DNA from: Criblamydia sequanensis CRIB-18
GTDB lineage: Bacteria; Chlamydiota; Chlamydiia; Chlamydiales; Criblamydiaceae
Direction of reading: 5' to 3'
NCBI RefSeq assembly: GCF_000750955.1
Contig: NZ_CCEJ010000001.1
Coordinates: 112,197 to 176,196, forward strand
Length of the DNA: 64,000 nucleotides
A program made the translations under genes and the position numbers. The notes beneath the pieces are model-generated. The model saw only the letters and a program-made list of their open reading frames with translations. It did no database searches and had not been told where the DNA came from. This document shows positions 9,801-18,339 of this stretch, piece after piece. Each line of letters starts with the position of its first letter. Positions within the stretch are counted from its first letter, which is position 1.

Positions 9801-11921
9801 AATAAAGCCTTATCTGAAATTTTCCTAAAAGGCCAGGAGCTGACCGTTTATGGAAAAAAGGTGTCCCAGTTTAATTTAGAGGGTACTTTGAAGGATAAGA
9901 CATTCAATTTAAATGAACTTTTAATCGATGATTTTTCAAGTTCTTTTGAGATTATTAGGGATGATAAATTTTGGGATGTTAAATCATTTACTATTAATTA
10001 TGAGAATTATTTAAAACTTGCTTTATCTGGAAAATATAGCCCCTCCGAGTTATTCTCAGGAAAAATTGAACTTCTAGAAGCTGATTTGCATAATGTATCC
10101 TGGCTTTATGACAACCCCTCCTTAAATAAACTTTCCCTTGAGGGAAAGACAAAAGGAAAAGGACTTTTTTCTTTGAAAGAAGGAAAAAAACCTGCGTTTG
10201 AATGTCAATTGTCTTTAAAAGGTTCAAACATTTCTATAGGGGACTTTTTTATGGAGGAAATCCCTGCATTCCACATTAATTTTGCCTCTGATTCAGGAGT
10301 TCAAATTCATAATTTGAAAAGCTATCTAAGATCACGTTTCAAGGATCGAGTTTTTGGCCAATTCAATTGCAAATATTTAAGTATTCCCAAACAATTAAAT
10401 TTTCTCTCTTTTGCTGAAATTGATTTTGAACTGGATAATAATTATCTTGCGGACTTCTCAACTGCTCTTGAAAGCATTTATTTTACCAAGAGATCAAGTT
10501 TATTAAAGACGCTCTTAAAAAAATTAGAATCATCTTATAAAAGCGAAGGGTCTTTTTTATACAAAAATGATGGCCTAGACAATTGCTTAAACCTTAATTT
10601 AAGAAGCGGTCAATATTCATTTTTAGGAAGAGATCATCAATTAAAAGACATTAAAATCTCCTTTAAAGACGGCGGATTTTTTTTAGAAAGCGATTATTTT
10701 TTAGACTCTCGTTGGCTAAAATTAAGCATTCACAACTCGTTTGGCGCAAGTGAAATCAATTTAGACCCTAATCTAACAAAGTTTTTAGAAGAGCTTCCTT
10801 TTAGAAAAGGAAAAAACCATTTTGATCTTTTTAAAGAAGCTTTTTCATTTGATGACCTTCTCTACAAAGGGACTTTAAAGCTGCAAGATAATGATGAAAA
10901 GAAACAAGCCGTAACTATGAAGTATGAAATAGATCCTTTAAAAGGCTTTTCTATTTTGTCAGTTATTGGTGAAGTTGCAGATGTCTTTTTTAATTTAGTT
11001 AAAGAGAAGGGTTCTTCTTGTTTAAAAGGTAGTCTTGAATTCAATCAGCCGAATTTTTCTTCATTTTTTAATGCTTTGAAGGATAAAAATTTTGAGAAAA
11101 TCAACGGTCATTTTATCTTGAATGGGTCTTGGGATTTTTCATCTAAAACTTTATTTAAAGGCCATATTCTTGGAACAGAAGTGAATTTTTGCAATCATCT
11201 CGTTTCAGATTTATCGGGACTTTTAGATATTGAAGGTAAAAGCGCAATTTTTAAAGACCTTACGATACAAGACCCTTCATTTTTAGCATGCATCCCTTCT
11301 TTTATTTTGACCAAAAATGAAAATAAATGGCTTTTCAATATCCCTAAAATGGGAGTTAAAAAAATAAAGACAGATTCATTATTTAATGAAACAGGAATGT
11401 CTTATGAAAGCCCATTTAAGATTGCTCTTTTAGATTTTAAAGACATTAAGGGTAATCTTAATGACTTTCCAAAGTCTTTAAAAAGCGAAGGAAAATTAAA
11501 GTTTACTAATTTTACGAGAGGGAAAAAAGAGGGGAGGGAAGAGAGTTTGCAAAAGCTAAGTGTTAGCACAACAAACCCTTCATGGCTTGAGCCTACACAA
11601 GGAACAGTTTATTTTGAAATTGCAGATAATAAAATAAAGCTTAAACGTTTAAAAGATGTCTATAGCGATGCAAAGGCTTCAAAATTCTTCCTGGCAGATA
11701 AAGAAGGCGAGTCTTACATAGATTTCAATAAAGGGGAACTTAACCTTAATTTTCGGATGAAACATACAAACCTATTCTATAAGCTTGCTGAAATGTTTAT
11801 GTTGTCCTTACGAGGAAATATTCATAAACCTGAAGTGCATCTTGAAAAAATGGAGCGGAAGAACAACCTTAAAAAATCAAAATCGGGAACCGTTCCCAAA
11901 AAACGCTTCCTTTCCTTTTGA
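6831..11921 (+). CDS. Giant AsmA/TamB-like membrane-anchored envelope protein
   Basis: 1696 residues. An N-terminal signal-anchor (KRIVLLLSAALFIGFFVFIF) is followed by very long beta-rich sequence with alternating polar and hydrophobic residues and many short repeats of the type LKGxLxF. The C-terminal block, with YIDFNKGELNLNFRMKH followed by MFMLSLRGNIHKPEV, resembles the end of AsmA-like proteins, where a line such as LRGTLDKPEV precedes the terminus. Large members of that superfamily (AsmA, YhdP, TamB) are periplasm-spanning proteins implicated in lipid transport to the outer membrane. That role here is inference. The gene is AT-rich and divergent from nqrB. I cannot assign a specific subfamily. 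Confidence 0.7.
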   Translation: MKKRIVLLLSAALFIGFFVFIFHKDLERTLFLKNFESHFEKVMGGKLKVKDRRVNNSLIAYSGVQINNFSLSSADAMSSEIESLNVAYEIDFFSRTIAINLDFGRSIFNIKGDKALNKITHFIESEPHFLFFKIKPKISSKECLLNIESKMNGALLKAHLQFEYENQSLMDLKLTFFNEQDNEKLLFDYNKDLKSFKLSTHKFSMSFLNPILELIFKDKAFLFEKGILDSQAFIKWDNGVFFEGGLTLFDASLYDVDKRLKLEAPKIKIFQNEGGGESHLFIENFLKIALKRKNGFLNLFFTPFIGDLCFSSQTLRFSKIPSLIALKDYQANLNLEGTVELKSGHLLAEIKAIYEKNREAHLLYDLNPFQEVLSLKADLMDMKLKDVLPLYSFLSKNSEEIEVHQGSFNGSLKLASSNKEDIFEISSFFVRSPNLYFPDTRITLSADEVKGHLYALKNEALEEIESLHLNLKNGYIRDAKQNIEINNCHGSLTYKDKGLKELDFTFEPARFFASLKKDPEFEEKITFNLSGNLDHLAKSFLDEDLYKLFDFKEKEPFRFSGDLILKMPNSHLMPLLKGQFFFSEKNKDLFVDAALVSKMKTTLSTFINLNNYEIHSANFNMESLALENFYLPFGYITGKGRLKGNYESKKGTLNFFLEEALFENNKFLLKLKQMKDLSKSFLKWNEEGILTASFPISEASYQDKKSHLEAFSSFFEIGIKGNEIKIPELNITSMGIDIQGHLQALFKAGFGLDTLFSITKADLNAENFKKMASIFNDNESYLNLPFDGRLSFNGSFKNSFFLEASKAIQSHVSLNFYDVFLNFTNWGAKTRDFEFKLNYDESKSQFSIDNLQGFLFLGRNGDLFELPLEGEIFLDDAKKQIFGFDLKAEMLEEYFRLKGKTEKDSQDRLHFLLDRNTSHFFNNGIDDFSLILNAEKEIEIFNFSSIFELAHLNPYFTKIETPFLKQFKEEFLKDGFFAKGGIGCEVKYSLNKALSEIFLKGQELTVYGKKVSQFNLEGTLKDKTFNLNELLIDDFSSSFEIIRDDKFWDVKSFTINYENYLKLALSGKYSPSELFSGKIELLEADLHNVSWLYDNPSLNKLSLEGKTKGKGLFSLKEGKKPAFECQLSLKGSNISIGDFFMEEIPAFHINFASDSGVQIHNLKSYLRSRFKDRVFGQFNCKYLSIPKQLNFLSFAEIDFELDNNYLADFSTALESIYFTKRSSLLKTLLKKLESSYKSEGSFLYKNDGLDNCLNLNLRSGQYSFLGRDHQLKDIKISFKDGGFFLESDYFLDSRWLKLSIHNSFGASEINLDPNLTKFLEELPFRKGKNHFDLFKEAFSFDDLLYKGTLKLQDNDEKKQAVTMKYEIDPLKGFSILSVIGEVADVFFNLVKEKGSSCLKGSLEFNQPNFSSFFNALKDKNFEKINGHFILNGSWDFSSKTLFKGHILGTEVNFCNHLVSDLSGLLDIEGKSAIFKDLTIQDPSFLACIPSFILTKNENKWLFNIPKMGVKKIKTDSLFNETGMSYESPFKIALLDFKDIKGNLNDFPKSLKSEGKLKFTNFTRGKKEGREESLQKLSVSTTNPSWLEPTQGTVYFEIADNKIKLKRLKDVYSDAKASKFFLADKEGESYIDFNKGELNLNFRMKHTNLFYKLAEMFMLSLRGNIHKPEVHLEKMERKNNLKKSKSGTVPKKRFLSF

Positions 11922-12036
11922 CCTGCACGGATTACATTTTCTTGATAAAAAAGGACTCGCTTGTAAATATAACAAGATCCAATAATGATCGCGTTTCCAT
12001 CTCTCACACTATAGGATTTACAAGCGGTAAATTTTG

Positions 12037-12996
12037 ATGATGATGCCTAAAAAACTTCTTATCTTAACTTCATTGGCTCTTGTAGGATTCCTTCTTTTTT
12101 CCTTCATTAAACAAGTTCGGCAAAAGTCTTTTTTTGGTTTGGATGAAATTTCAAAACCACTTCCTTTCTATGAAAAATGGGAAATTGATCCACTTTCGAA
12201 TGAGGAAAAAAAAAGTTTAGAAGAAGCTCTAAGTCAGTCTTATTCCTATTTAGGAAAAGGAGCTCAAAGCTATGCTTTTTTAAGCAAAGATGGGCGTTAT
12301 GTGATTAAATTTTTTAAATTTAAACATCTCCAATTAAATTTTATCCAATCGATCATCCCCGAATTCGGTCCTTTAAAGAAGTGGAAGGAAAACAAATTAA
12401 AAGAAAAATCAAAAAAATTAGAAAAGCTATTTGATGCGTATCGTTTAGCCTTTGAGGTTCATAGGAAAGAATCCGCACTGGTCTATATTCATTTGAATCC
12501 GACAGACAAACTTCTTCCTGCTTTAGACGTTTTGGACCCATCGGGGAAAAAAGTTAGCCTTAATTTAGACTCTATACCCTTTTTGATACAAAAAAAGGTC
12601 GAAATTACAAGATCGATTTTTGAAAGATTGTTTAAAGCTAAAAAAATCGACGAGGTTAAGTTAAAGATCAATCAAATTGTTGAACTCTATCTTAGCGAAT
12701 ATCGGAAAGGAATATTCGATCATGATCATGGGGTGATGCATAACACAGGCTTTATTGATGGACTTCCGGTTCACTTAGATGTTGGGAAAATATATTTTGA
12801 TGAAGCCATAAAACTTCCTGAAAATGCTTACTTGGATCTTGTTAAAATTGGTTGGAAAATTAGAGAGCACATGCTTAGGAAGTTTCCCGAACATGAGAAG
12901 GAAATTACAAAGTATTTAAATACAACTATTGGAAATGCATTTAAAAGACACCTCGATTATGACCAAATCGATGGGGCTATTCTTTGGAAACGCTAG
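12037..12996 (+). CDS. Membrane-anchored protein-kinase-like protein
   Basis: About 319 residues with an N-terminal hydrophobic segment (LLILTSLALVGFLLFSFI) and then a kinase-like fold. A glycine-rich loop (YLGKGAQSYAF) and a candidate ATP-binding lysine (YVIKFFKF) are visible. A catalytic-loop-like DHDHGVMHN is followed by a metal-ligand-like HLDVG. The canonical HRD and DFG are absent, so it is divergent but not obviously dead. With the Lys-containing N-terminus inside, the kinase-like domain would be periplasmic; basic residues after the segment make this uncertain. The start is one of three consecutive ATGs at 12037, 12040 and 12043. Its stop overlaps the next gene by 13 bp. Confidence 0.6.
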   Translation: MMMPKKLLILTSLALVGFLLFSFIKQVRQKSFFGLDEISKPLPFYEKWEIDPLSNEEKKSLEEALSQSYSYLGKGAQSYAFLSKDGRYVIKFFKFKHLQLNFIQSIIPEFGPLKKWKENKLKEKSKKLEKLFDAYRLAFEVHRKESALVYIHLNPTDKLLPALDVLDPSGKKVSLNLDSIPFLIQKKVEITRSIFERLFKAKKIDEVKLKINQIVELYLSEYRKGIFDHDHGVMHNTGFIDGLPVHLDVGKIYFDEAIKLPENAYLDLVKIGWKIREHMLRKFPEHEKEITKYLNTTIGNAFKRHLDYDQIDGAILWKR

Positions 12997-13652
12997 TCAA
13001 GCAAGCTTTGGATTTTTTATATCCGCCCGTTTGTTTATACTGCCGATCTTGCCTTTTAGAAGAAAAAAACAAGCCATTTAATTGGTTTTGTCAAAATTGT
13101 TCAATTCTAATAGAGTTTTTAACCTTTGAAGATCGTTGCCATTATTGTTTTGAATCTCTAAATAAGCATGAATGCGCCTTAAAGACGGAAAATCTAAAAG
13201 TATTTAATTGTTTCGACCATAAAAGTCCGGTAACGGAACTTGTTAAAAGTTTTAACTATAACAAAAGTAAAAGTTTAGCAAGCTCTTTTGCAGCTTTTAT
13301 TGTTTTGCAGCTCAATCAGTTAAATATTCCAAGTCCTGATCTCATTTCAGTTCTTCCGCTAACATGGCAAGAGAAGCTATTTCGGGATGATTTAAATCAG
13401 ATTGTAGCAGAGGAACTTAGTTTTTTCTTAAAAGTTCCTTTTCAAAAAATTTTGAAAGCTTCATTTGTTACAGATGTTGGATCAAAAAGAAATGAGATTC
13501 GGTTTGCATTAAAGTCGCAAAACCTTCTAGCTAAAAAAAATATCCTCTTAATTTCCCTTTCTAAAAGAACAAGGGAAGAATGGGTTAATATTTCAAGGCA
13601 ATTTGATCCTCATAATATTAGAAATTTGCATCTTATGCAATTTTTAGTCTAA
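12984..13652 (+). CDS. ComF-family protein with degenerate phosphoribosyltransferase motif
   Basis: 222 residues. The N-terminus has the ComF layout: LDFLYPPVCLYC, then paired cysteines (CQNC, CHYC) as in the ComF zinc ribbon, then a PRT-like domain (LVKSFNYNKSKSLA, LISVLPLTWQEKL). ComF proteins assist uptake of transforming DNA. The usual acidic PRPP loop (VDDVxTTGAT) is replaced by LLISLSKRTREEW, so phosphoribosyltransferase activity is doubtful. The start is TTG at 12984, inside the end of the preceding gene; no ATG gives the complete N-terminus. Confidence 0.65.
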   Translation: METLVKQALDFLYPPVCLYCRSCLLEEKNKPFNWFCQNCSILIEFLTFEDRCHYCFESLNKHECALKTENLKVFNCFDHKSPVTELVKSFNYNKSKSLASSFAAFIVLQLNQLNIPSPDLISVLPLTWQEKLFRDDLNQIVAEELSFFLKVPFQKILKASFVTDVGSKRNEIRFALKSQNLLAKKNILLISLSKRTREEWVNISRQFDPHNIRNLHLMQFLV

Positions 13653-13663
13653 TCAAGGGGCTT

Positions 13664-14356
13664 ATGACTAATTTCGTTGACATTTTAGCAATTGGAGCTC
13701 ATCCCGATGATGTCGATTTTGGAGCCGGAGCTATTTTATTAAAAATGGCCGCAAAGGGTCGCAAAATTGCTATTTTGGATGTAACTTCAGGTGAAATGGG
13801 TACTCACGGGAATGCTAAGATAAGAGAAAAAGAGAGTTTAAAAGCCGGCAAATTCCTTAAAGCGGATAGATTTTTTTTACATTTAAGCGATACCAAGCTT
13901 GGGGACACTCTTGAAATTAGACAAGAGCTTACTTCTTGGATTAGGAAGCTGAAACCAAAGCTTGTTTTAGCGCCTGATTTTCAAAAGGAAATGAATCATC
14001 CTGACCACGCAGCTTTAGGACTTGCTGTAAGGGCAGCTGCACGTTTTGCTCGTTTCCCTAAAATTTTACCTGACCTGAAGCCCCATAGAGTGGAAGGGGT
14101 TTTGCATTACCATTATCCAACCAATCGTATGCCCGATTTCTTATTCGATGTTTCTGATTTTACAGAAAAATGGGTTCAAGTGATGAAGTGTTTTGAGTCT
14201 CAGCTTAAGACACTTGATTATATAGACCGTAATTTAAAGGCGGCTTCTTATTTTGGAAGTCTAGTCGGGGTTCCCTATGCTCAAGGCCTATCTAAACATA
14301 ATCCTATTCTAGTCGGGGATCTTCTTGAGGTTTCGAAAGGAACGCTTGAAATTTAA
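13664..14356 (+). CDS. bshB1: LmbE-family deacetylase, probable bacillithiol deacetylase BshB1
   Basis: Predicted zinc-dependent hydrolase removing the acetyl group from GlcNAc-malate, the second step of bacillithiol synthesis. Zinc and catalytic motifs are AHPDD (residues 12-16) and HPDH (112-115). SGEMGTHG and the C-terminal VGVPYAQGLS resemble the BshB1 branch rather than other LmbE deacetylases. The 230-residue length is normal. A strong GGGG Shine-Dalgarno lies before the ATG. bshA lies 1.2 kb downstream on the same strand, with corA between on the other strand. The stop overlaps the corA stop by 4 bp. Confidence 0.85.
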   Translation: MTNFVDILAIGAHPDDVDFGAGAILLKMAAKGRKIAILDVTSGEMGTHGNAKIREKESLKAGKFLKADRFFLHLSDTKLGDTLEIRQELTSWIRKLKPKLVLAPDFQKEMNHPDHAALGLAVRAAARFARFPKILPDLKPHRVEGVLHYHYPTNRMPDFLFDVSDFTEKWVQVMKCFESQLKTLDYIDRNLKAASYFGSLVGVPYAQGLSKHNPILVGDLLEVSKGTLEI

Positions 14357-15417
14357 ATCCACTTTTTTCTTCTGAAATAATAAAGCATCCCACAACCTAC
14401 TGCTAGCATAAGAAATAAAGCGTAAAAGTAGCCATACTTCCATTGCAGCTCGGGGATATTGTTGAAATTCATTCCATAGATGCTGGCAATAAAAGTTAAA
14501 GGTACAAAAATTGTGGCCATAATCGTTAAGACTTTCATGATCTCATTCATTTTGTAGCTTAAATTCGAGACATATACTTCTATTAAACTGCTTGAAATAT
14601 CTCTAAAAGATTCGATGGTTTCTATCGCTTGAATGGAATGGTCATAAACATCTTGTAAATAGAAACGCGTGGTCTTCGAAATTAGATTGGATTCTAATCT
14701 TTGAAGCTGGCTTATAATTTCCCTTGTTGGCCAAATGGCTCTTCTTAAGGTTAGAATTTGTCTTTTGACAGCTAGAATTTTTTTTATGGTTTTTGGATTA
14801 GGCCGATCCAATAACTTTTCTTCCACTCTATCTAAAACTTCATCAAAGTTTGCAAGAGTGATAAAATAATAATCAATAATGCAATCAATTAGGGCGTAGC
14901 ATAGATAGTCAGCCCCTCTTGATCTTAAACGGCTATTTTTCACTTTAAGCCTATTCACAACAGGTGCAAAAAGATCTGTTTCGGCTTCTAAAAATGAAAC
15001 GACAAAATCTTTACCCAGTATAAGACTGATCTGAGAATCTTTTAATTGTTCACTTTCGGAATTAAAATCGAGCTGGCGCATGACAATGTAGAGAGTGTCT
15101 TTATAATTATCAACTTTTGAGCGCTGAACGTTGCTTAATATATCTTCTAAAACAAGGGGGTGCAGTTTTAAATGAGACCCGATTTTTGCGACTAACTGAA
15201 TATCGTGAATACCGGTAATATTAATCCAGGTCACAGGAGGATGCTCTTTTGAAAAGACACATTCATCAAGTGAAGCATTATCTTTTATTTTTAGCGTGTC
15301 GGCATCAAATTCGATCAGCTGAACTTTTACTTTCGTATCTTTCGGTTCCCCTGTTAAAACAAGAGAACCCGGCGAAAGACCATATTTTTTTCCTCTTTTT
15401 TTGATAAATGAGGTCAT
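14353..15417 (-). CDS. corA: CorA-type magnesium/cobalt transporter
   Basis: Inner-membrane divalent cation channel. 354 residues: a large soluble N-terminal domain with the typical VTWINITGIHD and HPLVLEDILS blocks, a long helix, and two C-terminal membrane segments. The signature YGMNFN loop (GMN selectivity motif) sits between the two segments, and the protein ends in a basic tail (YFRRKKWI). Its 3' end overlaps bshB1 tail to tail by 4 bp. It shares an intergenic region of about 115 bp with bshA, divergently. Confidence 0.94.
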   Translation of the reverse strand: MTSFIKKRGKKYGLSPGSLVLTGEPKDTKVKVQLIEFDADTLKIKDNASLDECVFSKEHPPVTWINITGIHDIQLVAKIGSHLKLHPLVLEDILSNVQRSKVDNYKDTLYIVMRQLDFNSESEQLKDSQISLILGKDFVVSFLEAETDLFAPVVNRLKVKNSRLRSRGADYLCYALIDCIIDYYFITLANFDEVLDRVEEKLLDRPNPKTIKKILAVKRQILTLRRAIWPTREIISQLQRLESNLISKTTRFYLQDVYDHSIQAIETIESFRDISSSLIEVYVSNLSYKMNEIMKVLTIMATIFVPLTFIASIYGMNFNNIPELQWKYGYFYALFLMLAVGCGMLYYFRRKKWI

Positions 15418-15533
15418 TAGTTTTCTCTATTTTTTAGCTTTTTTATCTATATTTAAGACAAGATAAATTAAGATGTCAAATTATTATGAAAGTGCTTTTA
15501 TGAGTTTTTTCATTTTAACCTAAAAGATTTTTT

Positions 15534-16652
15534 ATGCGTATAGGAATTGTTTGTTACCCAACTATTGGAGGAAGCGGCGTTTTAGCCACAGAACTCGGTC
15601 ATCAATTGGCCCAAAGAGGCCATGAGATCCATTTCATTACATACGCCATTCCCTTTAGATTAAGGTTAGAAGAAAGAAATATCTATTTTCATGAAGTCAT
15701 TTTAAACCAATACGACTTATTTCCAAACCCGGATTACGCTTTAACACTTGCCGTTAAGATAGCTGAGATTGCAGTCTCAAATCGGCTTGACCTAATTCAC
15801 GCTCATTATGCTATTCCTCACGCAACAAGCGCTTACTTGGCGAAAAAAATTTCCAAGGATAAATTTAAAGTGATCACAACCCTTCATGGAACAGATATTA
15901 CTCTTGTTGGCAGTGATAGCAGCTTTAAAAGCATCGTAAAATTCAGCATTGAAAATAGCGACGGGATCACTTGCGTTTCAAAGGATCTAAAAAAGAAGAC
16001 CAAGGCATTTTTTAATCTAAAAAACCCAATTGAGGTCATTTATAATTTTTTTATTCCAAAGCCCGAACTTACTGATCAAAAACCCTTTCGAAAAGACTTT
16101 GCGCCCTATGGAGAAAAGCTTCTTATCCACGCCTCTAATTTCAGGCCTGTAAAACGCCCTATGGACGTGCTCCGTATCTTTTGCAAGCTAAGGGAAAAAA
16201 TAAAATGCCGTTTAATATTAGTGGGAGGGGGAAATGGCATTAATGAGATCAGACAAAAGGTAGAAGAGAAAAGATGGTGCAATGAAGTGATTTTTTTAGG
16301 AGAAAATCGAGAAATAGACCCTTTTATTGCCTCCTCCGATTTACTTTTACTTCCAAGCGAACAGGAAAGCTTTGGACTTGTCGCACTTGAAGCTATGGCT
16401 TATGGTGTGCCGGTTATCGGATCTTGTGCAGGAGGTATTACGGAAGTCGTGGAAAATGGCGCTAATGGCTTTTTAGAGCCGGTTGGAAGTATTGAGAAAA
16501 TGGCAAATGATGCCCTTCTTCTACTAAAGAATAAAAAGTTATATCAAGAATTTAGTGAGAATGCCAAAAAAAGAGCGGAAAATTGTTTTTCCGCTCCAAA
16601 AATAGTTACACAGTACGAGACATATTATCAGAAAGTGCTTGATCTGCCGTAA
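15534..16652 (+). CDS. bshA: N-acetyl-alpha-D-glucosaminyl L-malate synthase BshA
   Basis: GT4-family glycosyltransferase that joins GlcNAc to L-malate, the first step of bacillithiol synthesis. The N-terminus MRIGIVCYPTIGGSGVLATE is highly characteristic of BshA. The donor-binding motif EQESFGLVALEAMAYGVPVI and the following GGITEVVENG are intact. Length 372 residues, as expected. bshB1 lies upstream; the third gene, bshC, is not in the window. The last 47 bp overlap the converging coiled-coil gene. Confidence 0.88.
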   Translation: MRIGIVCYPTIGGSGVLATELGHQLAQRGHEIHFITYAIPFRLRLEERNIYFHEVILNQYDLFPNPDYALTLAVKIAEIAVSNRLDLIHAHYAIPHATSAYLAKKISKDKFKVITTLHGTDITLVGSDSSFKSIVKFSIENSDGITCVSKDLKKKTKAFFNLKNPIEVIYNFFIPKPELTDQKPFRKDFAPYGEKLLIHASNFRPVKRPMDVLRIFCKLREKIKCRLILVGGGNGINEIRQKVEEKRWCNEVIFLGENREIDPFIASSDLLLLPSEQESFGLVALEAMAYGVPVIGSCAGGITEVVENGANGFLEPVGSIEKMANDALLLLKNKKLYQEFSENAKKRAENCFSAPKIVTQYETYYQKVLDLP

Positions 16653-18021
16653 TCTTGGCAACAAGCTTTCTTACCTCCAGGATATGAAAATCGATAATTC
16701 CTTCAATGACAGATAACTTTTGCAATGGAGGAGGAATGTTTACCGGAATTTTTCTTTCATTATTCGACTGATAGGCTTTTTTTCCATCCATTCCCCAGGT
16801 GAGCTTCTCTTCCGCATCTTCCAAGAGTTTTATTTTGGCTTTATCGAATAGCTCAAAACTTTCCGGCTTCCATTCATACATCATAATAAAGCGATGAAAG
16901 TGAAGAGACTTTGCGATCCTTGCAAGTCCATATTTCACGCGAATGACTATTTTATACCGCTCTAAACTTGTTAAAGAGCCGCTTGTGCAGACGAAAAGTT
17001 GGGAAAGCTCATTAAAGTGTCCTTCTAGCTCAGGCTTATGAACTTTAGATAGGTTTTCTAAACTATCTTCAACAAAGGACTCTACGTATTTCTTTTCTTC
17101 TTTAAAAACCTGACAAGGCAAATTAAAAATTCTCTCCTCTAGACTTGAAACTTTGAATTCCAAATCCGAAATTTCACTTCTCACAGATTTTTTTTTCTCA
17201 AGAATCTCAAGCCTTGCAATTTCTTGTTCTAGCTCAATGTCTTTTTTTTCAAGAAAGTTTGTTATGAGTTTAAGTTCCCTCTCTTCTTTTTCAGTCGGAT
17301 CTTTCTTTAGAGGGAAATCTTTTAGCAACGCCTCCATGTCTTTGACACTGTCATTGAGTTCGTTTTCAAAATCATCAAATTTAGGATTTTCTTCTTTTAT
17401 CGCTGTTCTAAATCGAAGAATAATTTTTTCCTTAGTATCAAAAATAAAAAGTTTTTTGATTAGAAAGTCGGCCTCTTTTTTTATCGAGGTCAAACTTTTT
17501 AAACAATCGAAGATTAATTCCATTCTTTTTGTATCTAAAAGCGTCTCTTTCAATTGACGAAGAAGCTTTTCTTTTTCTTTTTCAGCTTTTTCTTTCAAGG
17601 TCAGGATTTCGGATTCTTCTTCTCCTTCAAGTTTTAATTCATCAATATCAAGGGATGAAGAAAGCGAAAGCGATTCTTTTTGCTCTTCTAGCTTTTTTCC
17701 ATTCATTAAATTTAGAAGCAGGGCGCTATAGAATTGAAGACATTTTCCTAAATAGAGCGGCCATTCCGTTTGGTAAAGAAGGGAAAGTTGTTTATGGGCC
17801 TCTTGGGTAATTTCATTGATTCTTAGATTATCAGAAGCGATTAAATATTCTACTTCGGCTTTTTGTATGATTTGACCCATGGTCTCTTTTGAAGACTCCG
17901 TATCAAATCCGAGGGATTGTACCGCCTCGGCCTTAAGCTCAAGGCTTCTTCTTTTTTCCTGTAATTTAGGGGGAATTATAGAATCGGTATCCGGAAAACT
18001 TTTATCTTGTCCAACTTGCAT
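16606..18021 (-). CDS. Coiled-coil protein of unknown function
   Basis: 471 residues, very rich in Glu, Lys and Leu, with long predicted coiled coils through most of its length (for example EEKEREL-type heptads around residues 240-310). No signal peptide or membrane segment is evident and I recognise no family. The reading frame is robust and codon use resembles its neighbours. Its 3' end overlaps the bshA 3' end by 47 bp. A structural or secreted role would be a guess. Confidence 0.7.
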   Translation of the reverse strand: MQVGQDKSFPDTDSIIPPKLQEKRRSLELKAEAVQSLGFDTESSKETMGQIIQKAEVEYLIASDNLRINEITQEAHKQLSLLYQTEWPLYLGKCLQFYSALLLNLMNGKKLEEQKESLSLSSSLDIDELKLEGEEESEILTLKEKAEKEKEKLLRQLKETLLDTKRMELIFDCLKSLTSIKKEADFLIKKLFIFDTKEKIILRFRTAIKEENPKFDDFENELNDSVKDMEALLKDFPLKKDPTEKEERELKLITNFLEKKDIELEQEIARLEILEKKKSVRSEISDLEFKVSSLEERIFNLPCQVFKEEKKYVESFVEDSLENLSKVHKPELEGHFNELSQLFVCTSGSLTSLERYKIVIRVKYGLARIAKSLHFHRFIMMYEWKPESFELFDKAKIKLLEDAEEKLTWGMDGKKAYQSNNERKIPVNIPPPLQKLSVIEGIIDFHILEVRKLVAKITADQALSDNMSRTV

Positions 18022-18339
18022 AGATCTATCTCCACTTTTTGTAAAAACTAATTTTTAATTTTTTAAATCCTAATATCTCCTTTTTTTTATAAATAAAAAA
18101 ATATATTGATAAATTAAGAATCTGATTTCTTTTTTAGAGGAAAAATAATCAGAAAATCAAGTTATAAATACACTTCTTGATTGAGAGACTGTTTACAAAT
18201 AAAAGGGATCCCGCAAGGAAAAATTTAAAATTCTCATTTGCCGTAAAGCCTCGGTTTACAATTTTAAAAAAATAGACTATACTCCTCATATATTTGATTT
18301 ATAAAAAGTTATAGTTCTTTTAAGCCTTAGGAAAAGTTT
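18022..18339. other. Intergenic region upstream of pssA
   Basis: 318 bp of AT-rich DNA with no plausible gene. It carries the start regions of the divergent coiled-coil gene and pssA. The only clear element I see is the pssA promoter, listed separately. Confidence 0.5.
18255..18283 (+). promoter_or_regulatory. Probable housekeeping-sigma promoter of pssA
   Basis: TTTACA (18255-18260) and TATACT (18278-18283) are separated by exactly 17 bp. Transcription would start near 18290, giving a leader of about 50 nt. It is one of the best promoter matches in the window. Confidence 0.65.

Noticed and set aside
17153-17557. 134-codon Ser-rich open frame antisense to the coiled-coil gene
   Set aside because: Composition (Ser/Phe/Leu) is what Glu/Lys-rich coding gives when read in reverse; no start signals.
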